Shown here: piece by piece, positions 34,489 to 41,158 of the stretch | Layout: the number at the start of each line of letters is the position of its first letter | Numbering within the stretch: position 1 is the first letter of the stretch | Source: an uncultured Spirochaetaceae bacterium | GTDB lineage: Bacteria; Spirochaetota; Spirochaetia; Sphaerochaetales; Sphaerochaetaceae | DNA: 57,764 nt | Direction: 5' to 3' | Assembly: GCA_944389055.1 (NCBI GenBank) | Contig: CALXKY010000002.1 | Span: 1-57,764 of the forward strand | Translations under genes and position numbers: made by a program | The notes under the pieces: model-generated | Database searches by the model: none | Told to the model about the DNA's origin: nothing | The model's input: the letters and a program-made list of their open reading frames with translations, nothing else

Positions 34489-34965
34489 CTATGCAGGATA
34501 TGACTCTCCGGTAATTGAGTAGTAATCTTCTTCAGCCAGCTTCTGCATCGCCACAAGCATCTGCAGCCTGTCCTTGCTCCAGCGAAGCGGATAGTACGCT
34601 TTTGATTTCTCCAGAACATCCGGATCCGAGCCTTCAGACATAGTGGAAATCCCCATAGCTACAGACTGAGTGATCTGCAGAAAATCCACATCAGCCCTTA
34701 GCTGATACTCATCAACTGGAGATTGTTTCTCATCCTCCGCTTTTGCTGCCTGAAGCCAAACATCATAGTTCGCCTCGATATCAGCCGGCAGGGAGTCATA
34801 ATACGGCCGGGTGATACGATATTCATCGTAAGACCATGATGCCTCAGAGCCGTCTTCTGCTGACGAGCTGACTGCATGTTCATAGAAAGATATCTCGGCA
34901 AGGCCATTCCCAAGATCCTGTACCGTAAAAGATGCCGCTGGTGCTGATTTTGCATAGACTTTCAT
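34489..34965 (-). CDS. phage protein overlapping the reverse transcriptase gene
   Basis: 158 residues, mixed composition: MKVYAKSAPAASFTVQDLGNG, an aromatic middle (WSYDEYRITRPYYDSLP), then helices (NYDVWLQAAKAEDEK, LRWSKDRLQMLVAMQKLAEED). The ATG overlaps the RT stop (ATGA), and AAGGAGG lies inside the RT 3' end, so translation is coupled. It looks more like a fibre chaperone or small tail-associated protein than the helical-bundle Avd cofactor of classical DGRs, but an accessory DGR role is open. The 93 nt to the holin gene hold nothing I recognise. Confidence 0.55.
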   Translation of the reverse strand: MKVYAKSAPAASFTVQDLGNGLAEISFYEHAVSSSAEDGSEASWSYDEYRITRPYYDSLPADIEANYDVWLQAAKAEDEKQSPVDEYQLRADVDFLQITQSVAMGISTMSEGSDPDVLEKSKAYYPLRWSKDRLQMLVAMQKLAEEDYYSITGESYPA

Positions 34966-36023
34966 GATGCTGCTATCCTCCTTAGATCTGATATGTCTAT
35001 CCGTGACACCATCCGGAAGACCTTCCGCGATGGTGTGTATTTCCTGAAGATCCCGAAGCGCGACATGAAGCCCCGTGCCTGTCTTGGCGGTATGAGTTTC
35101 CCTGTGCGCTGCTTGCGTGCAATGCGGAGTATCTGGCGGCGGAATTTTCGCCAGCTCCGTTTCCGGAACATGGTGGAGCCATCTGCCTTATACCTGAAGC
35201 CAACAGCCACGATGTCCCGTTTCGATAAAGGGAAAAGCTGCCAGTCTCCCTTCAGCTCCAGCCCCATGGCCTTTAGTGCCGCCTCCACCTTCCTGACAAG
35301 CCTCCGGAGCTTCCGCTTGTTCGAGCCGATGATCGTCATGTTGTCCATGTGCCGGCAGTAGAATCCAGCAGAACCGTCAGCACGGATGAGCCTGTCTATA
35401 TCGACAATGAAGTAGTTGGCAAGCCATTGATTGAGGTTATAGCCGATGCCGATTCCGATATTCCCGTCAGCTGACGATGAGCGTGTTGTGATCTCCACGA
35501 ACCTGATGAAGCGCTCATCCTTTATCCGCCGTCTGAGAACGGCCATGAGCTTCGTGATGTCTATGTTGTCATAGTAGTGATGTATATCCATCTGCATCGC
35601 GTACTTCGCAGAGCGCGGATGGTGTCTGATATAATGAGTCAGCCCTCTGTATATCCTCTGTCCACCCCGCCCGGGGATCGAGGAGCATGACCAGTAGTCG
35701 AGGCCGCGCATGAATACCGGTTCCCGCATGACCTCCACCAGAAGCCACTGGATAAGGCAGTCGGGATGGAATGGCGCCATACGTATCGTTCTGTACTTCT
35801 GCGATGACTGGTCATAGAGCACCTTCTCCCTGTAGTGGGATGGCTTGTATTCATCATCGTGGAGAAGTATCTCATAGAGCTCATCCACGACCTTGTCCAT
35901 ATTCTGGACTACCTTCGAGACGTCACGTCTTCCATGGCGCTGGCTGCATGCTCGGACAACGGTCTTCCTGATGAAGTCCTTGTCCAGCATCTTCTCGTAT
36001 AGATGGCCTATCCTCTTCGGCAT
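34962..36023 (-). CDS. DGR reverse transcriptase
   Basis: 353 residues. RT motifs: RTIRMAPFHPDCLIQWLL, catalytic motif A MDIHHYYDNIDI (about residue 145), IGIGYNLNQWLANYFI (about 195, the Gln-containing motif 4 region), motif C CRHMDNMTIIGSN (about 223), and the thumb-side LELKGDWQLFPL and AVGFRYKADGSTMFRKRSW. In DGRs this enzyme makes mutated cDNA from the template RNA with random bases opposite adenines. Context is decisive: a template repeat lies 174 nt upstream and a matching variable repeat just beyond. Motif C has Asn where the second Asp of YxDD is usual, and His for Tyr. Confidence 0.92.
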   Translation of the reverse strand: MPKRIGHLYEKMLDKDFIRKTVVRACSQRHGRRDVSKVVQNMDKVVDELYEILLHDDEYKPSHYREKVLYDQSSQKYRTIRMAPFHPDCLIQWLLVEVMREPVFMRGLDYWSCSSIPGRGGQRIYRGLTHYIRHHPRSAKYAMQMDIHHYYDNIDITKLMAVLRRRIKDERFIRFVEITTRSSSADGNIGIGIGYNLNQWLANYFIVDIDRLIRADGSAGFYCRHMDNMTIIGSNKRKLRRLVRKVEAALKAMGLELKGDWQLFPLSKRDIVAVGFRYKADGSTMFRKRSWRKFRRQILRIARKQRTGKLIPPRQARGFMSRFGIFRKYTPSRKVFRMVSRIDISDLRRIAAS

Positions 36024-36197
36024 CGCTCTTCCTTTCTTTCCTTCAGCATAAGAGCCCTGCCAGAAGCTTACTCGTCAGCCTGCAGCGACTTTCGAGAGAC
36101 GACCTACTAGCCGCTGTTTCCATGTGCTGAGATTTTCAGCAAGGGCTGAGGAATGCACTGTCATGCTTTAGGAAAGATTCAGCTTTAGGCTATGGCA
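36024..36197 (-). ncRNA. DGR spacer between template repeat and RT gene
   Basis: 174 nt without a coding frame. In characterised DGRs the RNA between TR and RT primes and supports cDNA synthesis, so this segment is probably part of the functional template RNA. No Avd gene is present in it. Confidence 0.5.
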
Positions 36198-36336
36198 GTA
36201 AGACGCGAACCGACGTAAGCGGAGGTATCAGAAGTTCCCAGTGCATCAAAGAACGTAAACAGACCGGCATCATGCGAGATGTTGTTGTTGCCGATGTTGT
36301 TGTTGCGGTAGAAATAACGACCCACGACGAGAACAG
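36198..36336 (-). repeat. DGR template repeat (TR)
   Basis: 139 nt on the coding (minus) strand matching the variable repeat at 36479-36614. The divergent core holds two runs of AAC-AAC-AAC, each followed by ATC and separated by GGC, giving adenines at the first two codon positions; this is the normal composition of DGR templates. It lies inside a 63-codon open frame that has no start signal and is probably not translated. Confidence 0.93.
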
Positions 36337-36411
36337 CACAACCCACGAACGCGGGCGCACAGGCAGTGCATCCCAATATATAGCATTATGGCGGATTGCT
36401 TCTCAGGTGCA

Positions 36412-36432
36412 GGGAGAGGGGAAACCTCCCCC
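36412..36432 (-). promoter_or_regulatory. GC-rich hairpin between variable gene and TR
   Basis: GGGAGAGG-GGAAA-CCTCCCCC on the plus strand pairs over 8 positions with one mismatch, 28 nt downstream of the variable gene stop. Classical DGRs need a hairpin or cruciform just after VR for efficient homing, so this may be that element; termination is the alternative. Confidence 0.45.
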
Positions 36433-36459
36433 TTGCGACCCCCTCCCGGAAATCGGCCA

Positions 36460-38250
36460 CTACGCGGCCTTCTTGTATGTAAGACGCGAACCGACGTAAG
36501 CGGAGGTATCAGAAGTACCCAGTACATCAAAGAACGTAAACAGACCGGCATCATGCGAGAAGGAGTTGACGATGCTGAAGTAGCGGTAGAAATAACGACC
36601 CACGACGAGAACAGAATTGTTAGTCCCCTCAAGATATCCAGCATTGCAATAATACGTAGATGATGAACCATCTCCAGATGATGGATCAGGTACTCCGATC
36701 ATCCATGGCGTTGCCTCGGATAGTGTCATTTTTGTTATATAGCTAAAGCCATTTTCTGTTGACGGAGTCTTCACTCCATATTCGCCACTGCTTATACGCG
36801 TATAGCCTGTTGTGCGGCCAGCTGCATAGTTGTTTCTGTCAGTGCATATATAATGATTGCCATTGACGGTATTGAATCCATCACAGAATTCCTCATAATT
36901 CCCCCATGGATTCTCAATATACCGATACTGTACACAGCCCGTATCACTTGTAGACGTGACACCGGTATGGAAAGCCATCGAATCGGTTTTCCCCGTTGTC
37001 GTAAACTTAGGGGCACCAGAAGCACCAGTTGTATAATCTGTATATCCAGTCCCTATCTTGCTATTGATATTGCGTGAGGCATACTCGGTTGTAATCATCC
37101 ACTGAATGCCGCTGTTTGCTACGAGATCCCTGATTCCCCATCCTGGTCCCTTTGCCTTGGCGTTCGAGCGCGCAGTATCTATCGTCTGCGATACAGCTAC
37201 CGAGTTTCCGCTCGATGACTTATCGCTGGAAGATGTCTCGTAGCGAGCCACATAGTATTCAGACCACAGGGCTTTCTCGAACCCTGCGTACGGTTCATCT
37301 GAGACATATTGGTAAACATATGATGTGGTGATATACAGCTTTATGTAAGCTGTCGGCATATATACCATAACATCGGCTCCAGTCAGAGTGAAACCGCTCT
37401 CTCCATGCCATGCGCCAGGCTTTCCGTTGACGAAGTTCCTCATCCTGAATTGCCACGGCCGGTAATTGTCAAAGACAGACTGGCCTGCTGTAGATCCTTT
37501 CTGCGCTACCGGCTCTACCGATACTGTCTCAGTGACCACTCCAAGAGGATCATTGGATGGCGTTAAGCGCGTACCAGATGTGCTTGATCCTGTCGCAGAG
37601 AAACGCACTCCGAGAATCCTTGCAACTATTGCCTCATACGAAGCAACGTCGGAACTGCCGAGCCCCGTTTTGAAGGCTTTTGCCTTAATGGTACAGCGGC
37701 TGGAAATCACGATTGCAGCCGAATACGCCGCTGATGAACTGGTCGGTTCAGAGCCATCAAGAGTGTATCTGATGGTAGCACCGCTGGTCGCGCATGACAT
37801 GGTGGCTGTCTTAGCCGAAGAATCAAACAAGATCTGTGGAGTCTGCACCTTCAGGATCTCCACGGGATATATAGCTGACGGAGAGGCGCTGACAAGTGCA
37901 CCCTCTGCAGGAAAAGCTCGGACATACCAGCTGCCGTTGGATGATATGGACAGCCCTTCTGCCGGGAATTCTGCGTCAGTAGCAGCAGGTGTGGATCCTT
38001 GTTTATACCTGACTGTAACGCCTGTATAGCCAGTCCAGTCATTAGCCAGCTTCAGTGTTCCGCTATCTCCAGTCTCAGATGGGACTAAGACAAGCTCAGG
38101 GATGGGGAGCATTCCCTGCACATCTCCAAGCTTTGAATCTATCTCGCCTTTTGTGTAAACACTTGTTTTCTTTGCGAATTCATTATCTATTATCTGCCGG
38201 AGCCTCCCCAGGCTCCCGCCATCTGCATATGGTGCAAGTCCATCTGCCAT
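36460..38250 (-). CDS. DGR target: variable tail-fibre protein with C-type lectin-like end
   Basis: About 596 residues. An N-terminal fibre part (ADGGSLGRLRQIIDNEF, LGDVQGMLPIPELVLVPSET) is followed by a chitobiase/beta-hexosaminidase C-terminal-type domain (TIRYTLDGSEPTSSS...CTIKAKAF, about 140-215). The large C-terminal domain is of the formylglycine-generating-enzyme/C-type lectin kind used by DGR receptors. The variable repeat covers about residues 545-590; its variable core YFSIVNSF faces NNNIGNNNI in the template, followed by SHDAGLFTFF. I chose the ATG at 38250, 7 nt after AGGAGG, over 38256, which is only 1 nt after it. It probably binds the host surface and switches tropism. Confidence 0.9.
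   Translation of the reverse strand: MADGLAPYADGGSLGRLRQIIDNEFAKKTSVYTKGEIDSKLGDVQGMLPIPELVLVPSETGDSGTLKLANDWTGYTGVTVRYKQGSTPAATDAEFPAEGLSISSNGSWYVRAFPAEGALVSASPSAIYPVEILKVQTPQILFDSSAKTATMSCATSGATIRYTLDGSEPTSSSAAYSAAIVISSRCTIKAKAFKTGLGSSDVASYEAIVARILGVRFSATGSSTSGTRLTPSNDPLGVVTETVSVEPVAQKGSTAGQSVFDNYRPWQFRMRNFVNGKPGAWHGESGFTLTGADVMVYMPTAYIKLYITTSYVYQYVSDEPYAGFEKALWSEYYVARYETSSSDKSSSGNSVAVSQTIDTARSNAKAKGPGWGIRDLVANSGIQWMITTEYASRNINSKIGTGYTDYTTGASGAPKFTTTGKTDSMAFHTGVTSTSDTGCVQYRYIENPWGNYEEFCDGFNTVNGNHYICTDRNNYAAGRTTGYTRISSGEYGVKTPSTENGFSYITKMTLSEATPWMIGVPDPSSGDGSSSTYYCNAGYLEGTNNSVLVVGRYFYRYFSIVNSFSHDAGLFTFFDVLGTSDTSAYVGSRLTYKKAA
36479..36614 (-). repeat. DGR variable repeat (VR)
   Basis: 136 nt near the 3' end of the variable gene. 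Compared with TR, 9 of 14 core adenines are replaced, plus one further downstream adenine; one GGC codon is missing and there is one C-to-T change outside the core. The perfect block at its 3' end (36479-36516) is where the initiation-of-mutagenic-homing sequence should lie. Confidence 0.93.
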
Positions 38251-38262
38251 CTTCATTCCTCC

Positions 38263-38883
38263 TTAATTTGCCTGCTGTACGCCGAAGGCAGCATCGACTT
38301 CCTCATTTGTCATGGGAACCATCTTCTGTCCAAGCCTTGTATCGAATGCAGTATTGAAGTCTGTGATCTGGTTAGCTGTATGCGTGTGGCTCTTCGTAGC
38401 ATAGAGCTCTGCAGCTCCAGTCTTGGTGAGATATGCGGTAAGATCTACGGTTCCGCCCATATCCTGCCAGGCGCTGCCATCCCACATGACGAACTCCCCT
38501 GCATCTACACCATGTTCTGCGTCTGCAGCCTGCACGAGATATGCATCACCTTTGGCAGGGGAAGCAGGAAGTGCTGAATAGCTTGCAACCGAGCCCTGTA
38601 TCTTCATCGCACCCGTGACATCGCTCTTCTTCGCATAATCCGTAAGGACGATATTCACCTTCTTGCCGTTGACGGTGAGATCTACTCCATCAACCTGGAC
38701 GCCTTCCAGCACATTAACCTGAGCGCCGGCAGCGATGCCTTCAAGCTTGCTTTTCAGCTCATTGGTAAAATCATTGGTCGACAAACCCTTGCCTGTTACC
38801 TTTGGCTGATACAGAAGCGCTATGACTTCTGCTATGTGGTCCAGTACGGCATCCGTAATGACTTTCTGAATCTCATCACTCAT
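38263..38883 (-). CDS. phage tail-fibre protein
   Basis: 206 residues. Short helical start (MSDEIQKVITDAVLDHIAEV), LEGVQVDGVDLTVNGKKVNI, then a carbohydrate-binding/fibre-type module (SYSALPASPAKGDAYLVQ, GEFVMWDGSAWQDMGG) and the fibre repeat AELYATKSHTHTANQITDF found in many tail fibres. It stands between the fibre base and the variable fibre and overlaps the preceding gene by 4 nt, so it probably links the variable protein to the tail. Confidence 0.8.
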   Translation of the reverse strand: MSDEIQKVITDAVLDHIAEVIALLYQPKVTGKGLSTNDFTNELKSKLEGIAAGAQVNVLEGVQVDGVDLTVNGKKVNIVLTDYAKKSDVTGAMKIQGSVASYSALPASPAKGDAYLVQAADAEHGVDAGEFVMWDGSAWQDMGGTVDLTAYLTKTGAAELYATKSHTHTANQITDFNTAFDTRLGQKMVPMTNEEVDAAFGVQQAN

Positions 38884-39875
38884 ATCCTCTTCCTCCTGAT
38901 TACATACGTCCTTGCAGCCTGGGTGTTAGCTATACCAAAGGCTTTATCAACATCTGCTTCCGTCGCTATCGATGACGGGCTGATCTGATCTGCTGTGATC
39001 TGGACGTCCTCTATGTCGTCCCACTTCATCTTTGTGATATAGGCTTTATCCACTGCGCTTAGAACAAGAGAGACACTTCCCGCCGGCGGCGCTTCCTCGA
39101 ATGTGAGCTGGATATGATTTGGATCCAGCTTCCTCATTGTGTACAAAGGCGGAAGATTGTTGGCAGAGGCCCAGACAGCAGGAACAAAATTCCATGTATT
39201 GAGATTATGCTCGATTACGAACACCTTGGATGTGCCATCACCGATCGTGGCTTCAAAGGCTTTCCTCATGGCGAGGATCTCATCGAGGTGGTCTGCAGCC
39301 TGGTCTGCTTTGTCTGCTGCTTCCTGGGAAACCTCCGCAGCGGCTTCTGCACGGTCAACAGCTTTATCAAGGCTCTCATAGAGAACAACCTGCTGCCCGG
39401 TCTCATCAAAGCCTATGATCTTCCCGGCCCTCTCCTCTTCACCAGGGAAAACAAGGTCCTCAGGAGTTTCTGATATAGGCAGCTTGAATGATCTCGATAA
39501 AGACTCCTTCAGCTGCTGCGCTATTGCAGTAAGCTTGTCGGCCATCTCCTCAAGGATCTCAGCTTCGACTGTATCTCCGTTGCGCAGATCCACTGTCTGC
39601 TTAATGGCGACTTCCCTGTAGATGATGAGCTTGCTTGCCGTCTCAGGAAAGCTGTAATCCTCATCAAAGATTACCTTGCAGACACCTGTATCGGAGGATG
39701 GTATAAGCACGCTCCATCCAGTCTTGATGGCCACATTCTCACCCGATGCAAGCGCTATGGTGACATAGACATCCGCAGCCTCGAAGATCCTGAATGGTAT
39801 CTCGTATCCAGTGCTTATCGGAACCGATAGGCCGGTGATGTCATATATGACCTTGTTGTCAGATGAACTCAGCAT
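38880..39875 (-). CDS. tail-fibre base protein (T7 gp17 N-terminus-like)
   Basis: 331 residues. The first about 130 residues (IPFRIFEAADVYVTIALASG, VIFDEDYSFPETASKLIIYREV, NGDTVEAEILEEMADKLTAIAQQLKESL) have the pattern of T7-like fibre N-terminal domains that attach to the tail tube. A coiled coil (AVDRAEAAAEVSQEAADKAD) and beta-rich segments (KVFVIEHNLNTWNFVPAVW) follow. No strong ribosome binding site is seen at 39875. Confidence 0.8.
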   Translation of the reverse strand: MLSSSDNKVIYDITGLSVPISTGYEIPFRIFEAADVYVTIALASGENVAIKTGWSVLIPSSDTGVCKVIFDEDYSFPETASKLIIYREVAIKQTVDLRNGDTVEAEILEEMADKLTAIAQQLKESLSRSFKLPISETPEDLVFPGEEERAGKIIGFDETGQQVVLYESLDKAVDRAEAAAEVSQEAADKADQAADHLDEILAMRKAFEATIGDGTSKVFVIEHNLNTWNFVPAVWASANNLPPLYTMRKLDPNHIQLTFEEAPPAGSVSLVLSAVDKAYITKMKWDDIEDVQITADQISPSSIATEADVDKAFGIANTQAARTYVIRRKRI

Positions 39876-40004
39876 GTATAGAGACTACAACGGTCTGGAT
39901 GCTCTGTCGCGTTACGGCGTTACGGAAGGAAATCCGGCTTGCCAGGCAAGATTAAAACAGCAATACTATCAGCGGCACTGCTGTAATAAGCGGTAGGCGG
40001 TCGG

Positions 40005-40055
40005 CCTTTCCATTTGCGGGGAGGTCTATACCTCCCAAATCCAGCAATGGAAAGG
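40005..40055 (+). promoter_or_regulatory. hairpin sequestering the ribosome binding site of the 34-residue peptide
   Basis: Outer stem CCTTTCCATT (40005-40014) with AATGGAAAGG (40046-40055) and inner stem GGGAGGT (40019-40025) with ACCTCCC (40030-40036). The 3' arm contains the first part of the AAAGGAGG ribosome binding site, so folding should block translation. Confidence 0.75.
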
Positions 40056-40069
40056 AGGTGAATTCAGTT

Positions 40070-40174
40070 ATGAAGGAAATTCTCGACTTAGTCCTGAAGG
40101 CCCTTGAAGTTGCGAAAGCTGCTGTTTCTCTTCTCAGAGACATAAAAGAAACCCGCCGTTCGACCAAGAAGTAG
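40070..40174 (+). CDS. 34-residue amphipathic peptide (type I toxin-like)
   Basis: Reads opposite to all surrounding phage genes and has its own AAAGGAGG ribosome binding site 10 nt from the ATG and its own terminator. Peptide: MKEILDLVLKALEVAKAAVS followed by LLRDIKETRRSTKK, that is an amphipathic hydrophobic helix and a basic tail. This size, the structured 5' leader blocking the ribosome binding site, and an immediate terminator are features of small membrane toxins of type I systems. I recognise no specific family, and no antisense RNA promoter could be defined. Regulation by the hairpin is inference. Confidence 0.6.
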   Translation: MKEILDLVLKALEVAKAAVSLLRDIKETRRSTKK

Positions 40175-40182
40175 CGGGTTTT
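40150..40182 (+). terminator. terminator overlapping the peptide stop codon
   Basis: AACCCGC and GCGGGTT arms with a 17-nt loop, then TT; the right arm includes the last base of the TAG. The remaining sequence 39876-40004 and 40183-40260 shows no gene. Confidence 0.7.
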
Positions 40183-40260
40183 CCCTAAACTTTAAGGCCG
40201 GCCGCCTATCTTCGGCAGTGCCTCTTTACACTTAAAGTATCACAATATTCCCCGTCGATG

Positions 40261-40911
40261 TCAATTTGTCACGTTTGTCACATTTATCAAATCATCAATT
40301 TTTGTCGTATTCAAAATATCAACGTTCTCTCTTAATAAGGGCATTATTGCATGGTTAAGGGTATACAAAGTAACAAAAACACCGTTCCGTCTTGCAGTTT
40401 TTATTGCAGGAACAAAATCAGAATCTCCAGTGACAAGTATAACGTTGTTGCAGATTTTCTCGTAACTAATCCAAGCAAGATCCAAACCAATTTTTGTATC
40501 TACGCCTTTCTGTTGCAAGTCTGGTCGAAAATCTGAATCAGTTAATGCCGGATGCTTTAATGTTCCATCCGGATTGTAAATTCCAGGTTTTAACTTCCAT
40601 CCTTTAAAAGCTAAAACGCCTTCCCGCACAGCGAAATTATCAAGAAGCTTAACCTCAGAAAGAAATCTTATAGACTTCTTATACCCTTTGGCCTTGCTAA
40701 AATCTGATTGGATGTTAGATATAGGCAAAGAGACTTTTTCCCGCGAAGGAGGGCAATCATAATAATATATGCGGCAAGCTTCCTTGTTGAATCTAGCAGA
40801 AATTATATTTTCTGCTAAGATTTTTATGTCATCAGCCTCACAATGCCTGCCGAAAGCTGTCTTAAATTTCTTTTTTATAAACCCGCCATCAAGAAGAATA
40901 GCTGCTTCCAT
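40261..40911 (-). CDS. NYN/LabA-like PIN-fold nuclease
   Basis: About 216 residues. NYN-domain acidic motifs: AAILLDGGFIKK at the N-terminus, VDTKIGLDLAWIS in the middle, VILVTGDSDFVPAIKTARRNG near the C-terminus (core VTGDSDF). Such proteins cleave RNA. The gene is AT-richer than its neighbours and is flanked by AT-rich non-coding DNA, interrupting the tail module. It looks like a recently acquired accessory gene that may act in defence or counter-defence. The ATG at 40911 is preceded by GGGG; a GTG nine bases earlier is possible. Confidence 0.82.
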   Translation of the reverse strand: MEAAILLDGGFIKKKFKTAFGRHCEADDIKILAENIISARFNKEACRIYYYDCPPSREKVSLPISNIQSDFSKAKGYKKSIRFLSEVKLLDNFAVREGVLAFKGWKLKPGIYNPDGTLKHPALTDSDFRPDLQQKGVDTKIGLDLAWISYEKICNNVILVTGDSDFVPAIKTARRNGVFVTLYTLNHAIMPLLRENVDILNTTKIDDLINVTNVTN

Positions 40912-41076
40912 AATCCCCACAAATAAAAATGGGCTACTTTAGGGACACTTACGTGTTTACATCGAACCCTATTTTCGCCCTGTCTAAGTGCCTATAATTT
41001 ATATTCCCATAGGAAGTCCGTCAACTAATTTTAGAAATAAAACTGAGAAAAATCCAACATTTTTGCAATATGTAAA

Positions 41077-41104
41077 TATTTCCCCTACTTTAGTAGGGGA
41101 AATA
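41077..41104. repeat. perfect 13-bp inverted repeat upstream of the NYN gene
   Basis: TATTTCCCCTACT-TT-AGTAGGGGAAATA, within an AT-rich non-coding stretch (40921-41158). There is no T-run of terminator type on the minus strand, so an operator for the NYN gene or a terminator for the giant gene are both possible. Confidence 0.6.
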
Positions 41105-41158
41105 GTTTGCATATTCCTATTTTCTGCAATTTTGAACAGTTTTATTCATTTTTTAACA

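Noticed and set aside
36185..36376. 63-codon frame across the template repeat
   Set aside because: It has no ribosome binding site, and its similarity to the variable protein end is explained by TR/VR duplication; treated as non-coding template.
36198..36614. CRISPR or simple duplication
   Set aside because: Only two copies exist, one within a gene, with differences concentrated at adenines; this is a DGR pair. No CRISPR array is present in the window.
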